This document shows positions 1 to 5,585 of a stretch of DNA of 10,825 bases, one piece after another. The notes under the pieces are model-generated. The model did no database searches. It was not told the DNA's origin and saw only the letters and a program-made list of their open reading frames with translations. Source of the stretch: GCA-2709075 sp964492555. GTDB taxonomy: Bacteria; Pseudomonadota; Alphaproteobacteria; MPNO01; UBA2964. The stretch covers positions 1 through 10,825 of the forward strand of contig CAZBKQ010000069.1 of the NCBI GenBank assembly GCA_964492555.1, in the 5' to 3' direction. Numbering within the stretch: the first letter of the stretch is position 1; each line of letters starts with the position of its first letter. A program made the translations under genes and the position numbers.

Positions 1-20
1 GGCCGAACGCCCGGCCTTTC
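1..20. terminator. Possible hairpin terminator at the window edge
   Basis: GGCCG (1-5) can pair with CGGCC (12-16) around a 6-base loop, followed on the plus strand by TTTC. It lies 37 bases past the stop of the isocitrate-lyase-family gene, so it could end that transcript on the minus strand, or end a plus-strand gene lying to the left of the window. The stem is short, the T-run is short, and the sequence is cut by the edge, so this is tentative. Confidence 0.3.
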
Positions 21-56
21 AGGAACACATCATGCAAGGGCTTGAATAAGGAGGGG

Positions 57-923
57 TCAGCCGCCCGAATAGCGTTTTTCCGCTTCGTAATAATCGTCGA
101 ACCCGACGACATTGCGCAGATGGGCGAATTCAGAGAGCCCCTTCGGCGTTTTTCCGGCGCCCAGCGATGCCAGCGCGTTTTCCATTGCCGTCATCGCGGA
201 ATTCAGCAGGGTCAGCGGATACAGGACGATGCTGAACCCCATCTCGCCCAACGTATCGACGGGGAGAAGCGGCGTGTCGCCCTGCTCCACCAGGTTCGCC
301 ATCTTCGGTCCGGAAACGCCCTCGCAAAAGGCCTGCATTTCGGCCTCCGATTGCGGCGCTTCCAGAAACAGAAGATCGGCGCCGGCATCCGCGAAGGCCT
401 TGATGCGCCACATCGCCTCGTCGAACCCGTCGGTCGCGCGCGCATCGGTCCGCGCCATGATCAGAATATCGGCGCCGTCTTCCCGCGCATCGACGGCGGC
501 ACGGATACGCAGGAGAGCCTCATCACGGCCGACCACCGCCTTGCCGCGCGTATGGCCGCACCGCTTGGGCGCGAGCTGATCTTCGACCATCGCGCAAGCG
601 AACCCGGCCTGGGCGAAACCCTCAATCGTGCGGCGGACATTCAACGCATTACCATATCCGGTATCGGCGTCGCCAATCACGGGAATCGACACGGCGTTGC
701 AGATATTGCGCCCCTGATCGAGCATTTCCGCGTAGGAGATCAGGCCGGTATCGGGCATGCCGAGCCGCGCGGCGGAAACCGCGAACCCGCTCATGAAGGA
801 AACATCAAAACCGGCGCGTTCCACCAACCGCGCGGAAAGCGCGTCGTAACAGGCAGGTGTCGGATGGGCCTTGCCGTCAGACAGCAGGGCGCGCAGCGTG
901 TCAGTGGCGGATGGCGCCGTCAC
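57..923 (-). CDS. Isocitrate lyase/PEP mutase superfamily enzyme (oxaloacetate decarboxylase or carboxyphosphonoenolpyruvate mutase-like)
   Basis: A cytoplasmic 288-residue TIM-barrel enzyme of the isocitrate lyase/PEP mutase superfamily, whose members make or break C-C or P-C bonds of 2-oxo acids through an Mg-bound enolate. Visible hallmarks are DADTGYG (85-91, the metal-binding aspartates), VED (113-115), the active-site loop KRCGH (120-124, with Cys122 in the position of the lyase catalytic cysteine), ARTDAR (157-162) and LEAP (187-190). The length fits the short subfamily (oxaloacetate decarboxylase, methylisocitrate lyase, CPEP mutase) rather than full isocitrate lyase at over 400 residues. 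Methylisocitrate lyase (PrpB) normally has KKCGH and sits beside prpC, which is absent here, so the substrate is unassigned; oxaloacetate or a related 2-oxo acid is a reasonable guess. The start is GTG, 9 bases after the upstream small membrane gene, so the two are probably co-translated. The superfamily call is firm, the exact reaction is not. Confidence 0.9.
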   Translation of the reverse strand: MTAPSATDTLRALLSDGKAHPTPACYDALSARLVERAGFDVSFMSGFAVSAARLGMPDTGLISYAEMLDQGRNICNAVSIPVIGDADTGYGNALNVRRTIEGFAQAGFACAMVEDQLAPKRCGHTRGKAVVGRDEALLRIRAAVDAREDGADILIMARTDARATDGFDEAMWRIKAFADAGADLLFLEAPQSEAEMQAFCEGVSGPKMANLVEQGDTPLLPVDTLGEMGFSIVLYPLTLLNSAMTAMENALASLGAGKTPKGLSEFAHLRNVVGFDDYYEAEKRYSGG

Positions 924-932
924 GAAGGGCGC

Positions 933-1115
933 TCACTCTTCCGCGTGATCGAAGCTGACCTGAATCAGACGGAAAATGAACCAGATCGCGAACGCGAAGA
1001 ACAGCAACCCGCCCCAATATCCGATACCGTGACCGGCGACGCTGGCGACGAAAAGCCCGCAGACCGCAAGGACGAGCATCACCCCGCCCATAACCCAGTT
1101 TCCAAGATTATCCAT
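933..1115 (-). CDS. Small two-helix membrane protein of unknown function
   Basis: A 60-residue protein that I do not recognise as a named family. It starts MDNLGNWVMGG and has two hydrophobic stretches, about residues 7-28 and 32-52, separated by a short Gly/His/Tyr turn, then a charged tail ending DHAEE. It should be a small inner-membrane hairpin protein. I chose the ATG at 1115, which has AGGGAA about 10 bases upstream. The frame stays open to 1238, but the extra 41 residues are Arg/Ala/Pro-rich, run across the promoter-like sequence at 1180-1207, and do not look coded. The stop lies 9 bases before the GTG of the isocitrate-lyase-family gene, so the pair is likely one transcript. Coding status is supported by the coherent hydrophobic pattern and tight spacing; the function is unknown. 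Confidence 0.7.
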   Translation of the reverse strand: MDNLGNWVMGGVMLVLAVCGLFVASVAGHGIGYWGGLLFFAFAIWFIFRLIQVSFDHAEE

Positions 1116-1146
1116 TTTCGTTCGGTTCCCTGTTGATGGAAGCGAT

Positions 1147-1168
1147 GCCGCCCCCCAAGCGCGGCGGC
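1147..1168 (-). other. GC-rich hairpin in the leader of the small membrane protein gene
   Basis: GCCGCC and GGCGGC arms (6 bp, 10-base loop) lie between the promoter-like sequence at 1180-1207 and the start codon at 1115. There is no T-run after the hairpin on the minus strand, so it does not look like an intrinsic terminator for the histidine kinase. It may be a leader structure or chance in GC-rich DNA. Confidence 0.25.
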
Positions 1169-1179
1169 CTGCAAATATT

Positions 1180-1207
1180 TCTATACCGACTGGGGCCGGA
1201 TTGGCAA
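1180..1207 (-). promoter_or_regulatory. Candidate sigma70 promoter for the small membrane protein / lyase-family pair
   Basis: Read on the minus strand, TTGCCA (1207-1202, 5 of 6 to TTGACA) is followed after 16 bases by TATAGA (1185-1180, 4 of 6 to TATAAT). The predicted start point is near 1173, giving a leader of about 58 bases to the ATG at 1115. It sits directly after the kinase stop codon, which argues that the downstream pair has its own promoter and is not simply read through from the kinase. Confidence 0.5.
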
Positions 1208-1218
1208 CTTGGCGCGGG

Positions 1219-2658
1219 TTAGCCGCGAAACAGGGCAACGCCCACGCGCGCGGCCTCTTGCGTTTCGACCGGCAGGGTCAGAACGAAAGTCGTTCCCTCC
1301 GGGCCGCTGTGACGCAGAGCGACATCCCCGCCATGACCGCGCATCAGGTCGCGCGCGATCGCAAGCCCGAGGCCCGATCCGCCGGTGCGCGTCGACCCGC
1401 TGAAGGGCTGAAACAGGGTTTCCCGCACGGTTTCGGGCAGTCCCGGACCGTCATCGGCGATTTCGATGACCGCCTCATCCTCTCTTGAGGTCGCCTTTAC
1501 CGTAACCCTTTCCGCGCCGGCTTCGGCGGCATTGCGGAAAAGATTGGCGAGAACCCGGTAAATCTGATCACGGTCGGCGTGAAGTTCGAAGGCCGCATCG
1601 ACGCGGTAATCAAGCACGGTGGCGCCATCCCGAAAGGCGGCGCTGACTTCCGATACCTCGTCAAGCAGGGGGCGCAGATGAAACCGGGTCATCTCCAGCG
1701 ATGTATTGCCCTCCTGCACAAAACCGAGAATCTTCTTACAAAGCGATACCGCCCGGTCTATCGCGCCAAGCAGGGTCGGCGCCACGCGCCGGACCTGCGG
1801 ATCCTGCGTTGTCTCCAGATGGTCCGAGACCAGCTGCGCGGTCGCCAGAATATTGCGCAAATCGTGGTTGATCTTTGTCACCGCCGTGCCGATCGCGGCC
1901 AACCGGGTGCGCTGGATCAGGGCGCGCCGCAAACCGCGCTGCATACCCGCCAGTTCGCGCCGGGCAAGCCCCAGCTCGTCCGATCTCTTGCCGGGAACGA
2001 TAAGCCGCCGCCCGTCATCGGGATTATCGCGAAAGGCGATAATACTGGCGGTCAGGTCCCGCATCGGCCGTACGAACAACCATTGCAGGCTCAGAAACAC
2101 CAGCAACGCAGTGATAAACGATATCATCAGCGACAGGGCCAGAATCCGGATTGAGAATTCGATCATGGCGGCATAAAGCGGTGCCTCGTCGACGACGATC
2201 TCAACCATCACTTCGGCATTTTTCGGCGACGGCCCCATAACGCGCAATTTTCGATTGCCGCCGCCCATCATGGTTTCAAAGGCCTGCAGGATCGACATGA
2301 AGAATCCGCTTCCGGCCAGATTGACGGTCTTGTCGACACGCGACGGCATATCGCCTTCGAGGATCAGCTCTTTCCTGCCCGCGCGGCGCAGCGAAATCGC
2401 CAGCACGCCGGCATGATCTAGCAATGCCGCCCGCATTTCCTTACCGACCATCTGGTCCTCGGGCACCAGCAGGGCGAGACTGGCAAGATGAGAGGCCGCC
2501 ACCTTCTGTTCGAGATAGCTTTGCCGAAAACGCCCGATGGATGGCGCATAGATCAGAACTTCGCTCAACATCACGAAGGAAATGGTCAGCACCAGCAGCC
2601 GGGCGGAGAGCCCGAACCGGATGGGTCGCCTTTTTCGCGCTGTCGGATCAGTCGCCAT
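1219..2658 (-). CDS. Membrane-bound sensor histidine kinase (orphan)
   Basis: A 479-residue two-component sensor kinase. The order is: short basic cytoplasmic N-terminus; membrane helix 1 (about 18-38); extracytoplasmic sensor region (about 39-168) with no family I recognise; helix 2 (about 169-195); HAMP-type linker starting at R197-P198; dimerisation/phosphoacceptor helix with H-box HDLRN (His265); and ATP-binding domain. The ATPase boxes are N-box NLFRNAAEA (372-380, Asn376), G1 DDGPGL (402-407), F-box LFQPFS (415-420) and G2 GGSGLGLA (426-433). All residues for autophosphorylation are present. No response regulator gene is adjacent on either side, so its partner must be elsewhere. The ATG at 2658 has AAGG 5 bases upstream. 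A terminator with an overlapping alternative hairpin lies just upstream (2726-2772) and may control read-through into this gene. The signal sensed is unknown. Confidence 0.93.
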   Translation of the reverse strand: MATDPTARKRRPIRFGLSARLLVLTISFVMLSEVLIYAPSIGRFRQSYLEQKVAASHLASLALLVPEDQMVGKEMRAALLDHAGVLAISLRRAGRKELILEGDMPSRVDKTVNLAGSGFFMSILQAFETMMGGGNRKLRVMGPSPKNAEVMVEIVVDEAPLYAAMIEFSIRILALSLMISFITALLVFLSLQWLFVRPMRDLTASIIAFRDNPDDGRRLIVPGKRSDELGLARRELAGMQRGLRRALIQRTRLAAIGTAVTKINHDLRNILATAQLVSDHLETTQDPQVRRVAPTLLGAIDRAVSLCKKILGFVQEGNTSLEMTRFHLRPLLDEVSEVSAAFRDGATVLDYRVDAAFELHADRDQIYRVLANLFRNAAEAGAERVTVKATSREDEAVIEIADDGPGLPETVRETLFQPFSGSTRTGGSGLGLAIARDLMRGHGGDVALRHSGPEGTTFVLTLPVETQEAARVGVALFRG

Positions 2659-2725
2659 CTGTGCCTTGTCGGGTTTCGATCAACAGGGAGAATATGTCCC
2701 CTTCCACCGCATATACGCAATTATT

Positions 2726-2757
2726 CGCCGGGCGGAAATGAAAAACGCCGCCCGGCG
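2726..2757 (-). promoter_or_regulatory. Alternative hairpin overlapping the terminator (possible antiterminator)
   Basis: Read on the minus strand, CGCCGGGCGG (2757-2748) and CCGCCCGGCG (2735-2726) are perfect 10-bp complements, all G/C, separated by a 12-base loop that contains the T-run. The first arm lies almost wholly inside the 3' arm of the terminator hairpin at 2741-2772, so the two folds exclude each other. This is the geometry of an attenuator placed 68 bases before the histidine kinase start. Complementarity is read directly; a regulatory role is inference. Confidence 0.45.
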
Positions 2758-2772
2758 ATCCGGACGGCGTTT
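2741..2772 (-). terminator. Strong intrinsic terminator after the CNPC-repeat gene
   Basis: On the minus strand AAACGCCGTCCGG (2772-2760) pairs with CCGGGCGGCGTTT (2755-2743) as a 13-bp stem with one U-G wobble and a 4-base loop (ATCG). It runs straight into TTTTT. This is a textbook rho-independent terminator. It starts 24 bases after the stop codon of the CNPC-repeat gene and should separate that transcript from the histidine kinase unless the alternative pairing with 2726-2735 forms. Confidence 0.85.
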
Positions 2773-2778
2773 CCCCTA

Positions 2779-2797
2779 AACAGCCGATCAGGCTGTT
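2779..2797 (-). repeat. Small hairpin at the stop codon of the CNPC-repeat gene
   Basis: AACAGCC (2779-2785) and GGCTGTT (2791-2797) form a perfect 7-bp stem with a 5-base loop. The hairpin overlaps the TAA stop codon (2798-2796) and lies just before the strong terminator, giving two hairpins in tandem. It could protect the 3' end of this short mRNA or slow termination of translation. It has no T-run of its own. Confidence 0.5.
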
Positions 2798-2999
2798 ATT
2801 TCTTCTTCGCGGCGCAGGGATTGCAGCCCTTCTTGGCGGCGCACGGGTTGCAGCCGCCCTTCTTCGCGGCACACGGGTTACAGGCCGCAATCTGGACCGG
2901 CTTTCTAGCGCTGTAATCGGCGGCGGCAGCCGGCATGGCCGACGTCGCGGCGGCAAGAGCGGCAACGCTGAGAACGGTGACGGTTTTCTTCATATCCAT
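2796..2999 (-). CDS. Small exported cysteine-rich protein with three CNPCAAKK repeats
   Basis: A 67-residue protein. Residues 1-27 look like a Sec signal peptide: MDMKK, a hydrophobic Ala/Val/Leu core, then AMPAAAA with likely cleavage before Asp28. The mature part is only about 40 residues, a short linker (DYSARKPVQIAA) and three near-identical units starting at Cys40, Cys50 and Cys59, each CNPCAAKK followed by GG, G or K. This gives six cysteines in three CxxC pairs. No enzyme domain is present. CxxC arrays of this kind suit metal binding or disulfide chemistry in the periplasm; the basic residues give a positive charge. From memory, similar unnamed CNPC-repeat proteins occur in other Alphaproteobacteria, but I cannot verify this here. 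The first ATG is favoured over the second (two codons on) because GGAGGG lies 9 bases before it. The gene has its own strong terminator. A short, highly expressed gene is likely; its function is unknown. Confidence 0.85.
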   Translation of the reverse strand: MDMKKTVTVLSVAALAAATSAMPAAAADYSARKPVQIAACNPCAAKKGGCNPCAAKKGCNPCAAKKK

Positions 3000-3160
3000 T
3001 TTGGTATTCCCTCCAGGGTCTGTGAGTTAAGTCCGGACGAACCGGATGCCGTTAAGCAATGTGTACTTAAGCACGGCCCCGGGGATCGCCAATTAAAACC
3101 CTGATCACCAGACCTCAACTTATCGTGGCTCTGCGGTCATCGTGGGTCGAGGGAAGACAT
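3000..3160. other. Intergenic leader of the CNPC-repeat gene
   Basis: This 161-base gap holds the ribosome binding site GGAGGG (3014-3009, minus strand) and a 5-bp hairpin with a UUCGU loop (3032-3046). It also holds two weak promoter candidates on the minus strand: TTGAGG with TTTAAT 15 bases on, and TTGGCG (3092-3087) with TAAGTA (3069-3064) 17 bases on. Neither is convincing. I see no clear intrinsic terminator for the upstream oxidoreductase gene, so read-through into the CNPC gene is possible. Confidence 0.3.
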
Positions 3161-4585
3161 TCAGCCGAACCGAAGCAGAAATCTCACGATTTTTTTCGTG
3201 CGGTCGCTGAACAGCGCCGGCGTAAAATAGGCGCCCGCGGCGCGCTTGTTGATTTCGCCAAGCGTCGGATAGGGCAAAATCAATCCGGCGATGTCCTTCA
3301 TCTTCATTTTTTTAGCGATGGGCAACGCCCAGGACTGGATGACCTCCCCAGCCTTTTCGCCGACCATGCCCGCGCCGAGAATAACGCCGCTTTTGGAGGT
3401 CACGACCTTGAGCATGCCATGGGTTTCCCGTTCAGCCTGCGCCCGGTCATTTTCGAAGAATGGCGCCGTGATGACCTTGATGTCGCCGAATTTCTCACGC
3501 GCCGCCTTCTCCGTCATTCCGATCTGGGCCAGCTCGGGCGAGGTATATGTGACCCAGGGAAACGCCCTGTAATCGACCTTCGCCGGCATACGGAATAATA
3601 CGTTCCGGATGACGATACCCGCCTGATATCCGGCGGCGTGGGTGAATTTGAACCCTTCCGCCACGTCCCCGATGGCAAAAACGCGCCGATTGGTGGTGCG
3701 GAGCCGGTCATCGACGAGAATACCGCCCCGGCCGGTCTTTATTCCCGCCTCTTCGAGCCCAAGCCCCGCCAAATTCGGTGAACGGCCGATCGCGATCAGA
3801 AGATGGCTCCCGGAGAAATTCGTTTGCGATCCGTCAATTTCCGCCACGACGGAAACGTTTCCGGCCGTGCCGGAGACTGATTTGACGAACGCCCCCTCGC
3901 GAAGGTCAAGCCCTTCCGCGGACAGGCGCTCCTTTACCACGGCGGCCAGATCGGGATCGTCATTTGCCAATGCCTTCATCGCCTCAAGGACGGTAACCCG
4001 CGCTCCCAGCCGGTGCGCGGCCTGCGCTAGTTCAAGCCCTATCGGTCCACCGCCGACAACGATCAGATGATCGATTTTTTCGGAATTCTCAAAAATCGTC
4101 TCATTGGTAAAGAAAGGCGTGTCGGCCAAGCCGTCGATCGGCGGCACAACCGGCGAAGAGCCGGTGGCGACGACAAACCGCCTGGCGGTGATCTCCGTTT
4201 CGCCGGCCCGAACCGTCCCGCGTCCGGTGAATGTCCCCGCCTGGCGGATGACCCGCACGCCGAACCCCTCGAACCGCTCCTGGGAATCATGGTGGGCAAT
4301 GGTCTCCACCACGCCATTTACGTGGTCGCGGACACCGGACCAGTCCACAACGGGCTCAACATCGGCTATGCCGAACCGGGACACATGCCGCATCTGGTGA
4401 GCGGCGTGGCCGGCGGCGATCAGCGCCTTTGACGGCACACACCCGTAATTGAGGCAATCTCCTCCCATTTCGCCGCGTTCCAGCAATACAACATCGGCGC
4501 CCATTTGCGCCGCGCCGGCGGCGACCGAAAGACCGCCCGACCCCGCGCCGACAATGCATATATCCGTGTTGATTTTTTCCGTCAT
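3161..4585 (-). CDS. FAD-dependent pyridine nucleotide-disulfide oxidoreductase (MerA/lipoamide dehydrogenase-like)
   Basis: A 474-residue class I flavoprotein disulfide reductase that should pass electrons from NAD(P)H through FAD to a redox disulfide. Visible parts are the FAD Rossmann motif GAGSGG (13-18), the redox-active disulfide CLNYGC (Cys44, Cys49), the NAD(P) motif GGGPIG (178-183), the second FAD motif AIGDV (304-308) and the C-terminal dimerisation domain. In lipoamide dehydrogenase the C-terminus carries the catalytic HPTxSE; here it reads YPTLGE (439-444), with Tyr replacing the base His. The protein ends LLRFG, without the C-terminal cysteine pair of true mercuric reductases and without an N-terminal heavy-metal domain. 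It is therefore neither a standard Lpd nor a proven MerA, and its substrate is unknown. I chose the ATG at 4585, which places the FAD motif near the N-terminus; an upstream start at 4690 would add an implausible 35-residue Arg/Cys-rich tail overlapping the TVP38-family gene. The gene follows that gene by 28 bases, and the two families are often linked or fused in bacteria. Confidence 0.92.
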   Translation of the reverse strand: MTEKINTDICIVGAGSGGLSVAAGAAQMGADVVLLERGEMGGDCLNYGCVPSKALIAAGHAAHQMRHVSRFGIADVEPVVDWSGVRDHVNGVVETIAHHDSQERFEGFGVRVIRQAGTFTGRGTVRAGETEITARRFVVATGSSPVVPPIDGLADTPFFTNETIFENSEKIDHLIVVGGGPIGLELAQAAHRLGARVTVLEAMKALANDDPDLAAVVKERLSAEGLDLREGAFVKSVSGTAGNVSVVAEIDGSQTNFSGSHLLIAIGRSPNLAGLGLEEAGIKTGRGGILVDDRLRTTNRRVFAIGDVAEGFKFTHAAGYQAGIVIRNVLFRMPAKVDYRAFPWVTYTSPELAQIGMTEKAAREKFGDIKVITAPFFENDRAQAERETHGMLKVVTSKSGVILGAGMVGEKAGEVIQSWALPIAKKMKMKDIAGLILPYPTLGEINKRAAGAYFTPALFSDRTKKIVRFLLRFG

Positions 4586-4613
4586 GGATCGGGTCCCGTT
4601 CTGGTGTGCCAAA

Positions 4614-5360
4614 TTAACGCGCCGCGCCTTTCCCGTCCCTGAACTTCTGATAGGCGATGGGCAGCAGCGCCAGCAGCGCCAATCCGACAATCGGCAAGAG
4701 AAAACGCGGCGCGAAGATTATACCCAGATCGTTATCGCCCCCCTGTTCCACGACCGCGCTGAACCCGTCGCCCAGAAGCGCATAGACAAGCGTGCCGGGA
4801 ATGATGCCGATGAGAGTGCCGACTACATAGGTCATGAAACGGACCCCGAGAAACGCGGGCGCCAGATTAACGATAAAGAACGGAAAAACGGGAATCAGCC
4901 GCAGGAACAACATGTAGCTGAAGGCGTTACGCCGGAACCCGTCGCTCATACGCGCGATGGCGGCGCCGGCCCGGGCGCGCAACAGATCGGCAAAGGCATA
5001 GCGCGCGGCAAGAAACACGACCGCCGCCCCGACAGTCGCACCGATGACCGTGAGAACCGTCCCGAGGATCGGGCCGAACAGAAATCCGCCGGCAATGGTC
5101 ATGATGGCGCCGCCGGGGATGGAAAAAGCCACCACGAGTGTATAAAGCGCCATATAGACGATGAAGGCCAACGCGCCGTTCGCCGCCACCCATCCGGCCA
5201 GTTCGGTCCGGTTTTCCTTCAACGCGTCCAACGAAATATAATCATCCAGCCCGAAAGCAAAGAATGCCGCCAGCCCGGCCGCCAATATCAGCAGCGGCAG
5301 GATTTTCTTTGCTGTCAGGCCGGTTTTCCCGTCGGTCACACTGTTTTCTGCGGGGTTCAC
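4614..5360 (-). CDS. TVP38/TMEM64 family (VTT-domain) inner-membrane protein
   Basis: A 248-residue polytopic membrane protein of the TVP38/TMEM64 family, related to DedA proteins and thought to act in membrane lipid handling or ion transport. Hydrophobic segments lie at about 19-37, 60-82, 84-118, 150-185 and 215-236. Family motifs are GGFLFGPILG (91-100) and the re-entrant-loop signature RLIPVFPFF followed by NLAPA (154-169). The start is GTG at 5360, fixed by a strong ribosome binding site AAAAGGAG 6 bases upstream. It is the first gene of a probable two-gene unit with the MerA-like oxidoreductase. That pairing recurs in bacteria, where the two are sometimes one fused polypeptide, so they may act together in a membrane-associated redox process. 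The exact activity is unknown. Confidence 0.9.
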   Translation of the reverse strand: MNPAENSVTDGKTGLTAKKILPLLILAAGLAAFFAFGLDDYISLDALKENRTELAGWVAANGALAFIVYMALYTLVVAFSIPGGAIMTIAGGFLFGPILGTVLTVIGATVGAAVVFLAARYAFADLLRARAGAAIARMSDGFRRNAFSYMLFLRLIPVFPFFIVNLAPAFLGVRFMTYVVGTLIGIIPGTLVYALLGDGFSAVVEQGGDNDLGIIFAPRFLLPIVGLALLALLPIAYQKFRDGKGAAR

Positions 5361-5366
5361 CTGTTT

Positions 5367-5374
5367 CTCCTTTT
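5367..5374 (-). promoter_or_regulatory. Ribosome binding site fixing the GTG start of the TVP38-family gene
   Basis: AAAAGGAG on the minus strand, 6 bases before GTG (5360-5358). There is no competing ATG at good spacing in the frame, so the GTG is used as the start. Confidence 0.75.
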
Positions 5375-5395
5375 ACCTGTCATTTTCTGGCGACC

Positions 5396-5420
5396 GCCAA
5401 GCATGGGGCGGCCAAGTATG
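5396..5420. repeat. Pair of 10-base direct repeats upstream of the TVP38-family gene
   Basis: GCCAAGCATG (5396-5405) and GCCAAGTATG (5411-5420) match at 9 of 10 positions with a 15-base period. They lie 36-60 bases upstream of the GTG start at 5360, where an operator could sit. I found no convincing -35/-10 pair for this minus-strand gene in the gap 5361-5585, so the role is open. Confidence 0.35.
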
Positions 5421-5520
5421 CCTTGTCCATGATTTAACCGCTCCCCATCCCTGGCACCAATCAACGCCACCGCAACTAAATGTGATGAAGCCGGGAAGCC
5501 TGGCGGAATGGCCGGAAAGA

Positions 5521-5549
5521 TTGACTTATACGCCGCAAATCCTTATACA
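5521..5549 (+). promoter_or_regulatory. Sigma70-type promoter of the rpmH operon
   Basis: TTGACT (5521-5526, 5 of 6 to consensus), a 17-base spacer and TATACA (5544-5549, 4 of 6). The expected start point near 5556 gives a leader of about 30 bases to the rpmH GTG, with GGAG at 5575-5578 as ribosome binding site. It is the only strong promoter I see ahead of the seven tightly packed plus-strand genes. Confidence 0.8.
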
Positions 5550-5585
5550 GCCCCAGATTTACTTCTCGCCTATCGGAGATTTGTT

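Noticed and set aside
42..1136. Plus-strand open frame of 364 codons across the left end
   Set aside because: It is the antisense shadow of the lyase-family and small membrane protein genes. Its translation is Arg/Gly/His-rich without any motif, whereas the opposite strand carries clear enzyme signatures.
2659..2725. A promoter just ahead of the histidine kinase
   Set aside because: TTGCGT is present, but the best -10 candidates (CATATT at 18 bases, TATTCT at 20) match poorly, so it was not listed as a feature.
3040..3160. A terminator for the reductase gene in the gap after its stop codon
   Set aside because: Only short imperfect stems and the palindromes TGATCA and CCCCGGGG were found, without a stem followed by a T-run, so no terminator is called.
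4586..4690. Longer N-terminus for the oxidoreductase starting at 4690
   Set aside because: The extra 35 residues are Cys/Trp/Arg-rich, would overlap the TVP38-family coding region, and precede a start that puts the FAD motif at the normal distance from the N-terminus.
4449..5432. Plus-strand open frame of 327 codons
   Set aside because: It lies opposite the TVP38-family gene and the start of the reductase gene. The product is low-complexity and highly charged, with no recognisable fold, so it is a product of GC-biased codons.
5543..5551. DnaA-box-like TTATACAGC near rpmH, raising the idea of a replication origin
   Set aside because: Only the first 7 of 9 positions match TTATNCACA. It coincides with the -10 region of the rpmH promoter, no further boxes or AT-rich unwinding region are seen, and dnaA and dnaN are absent.
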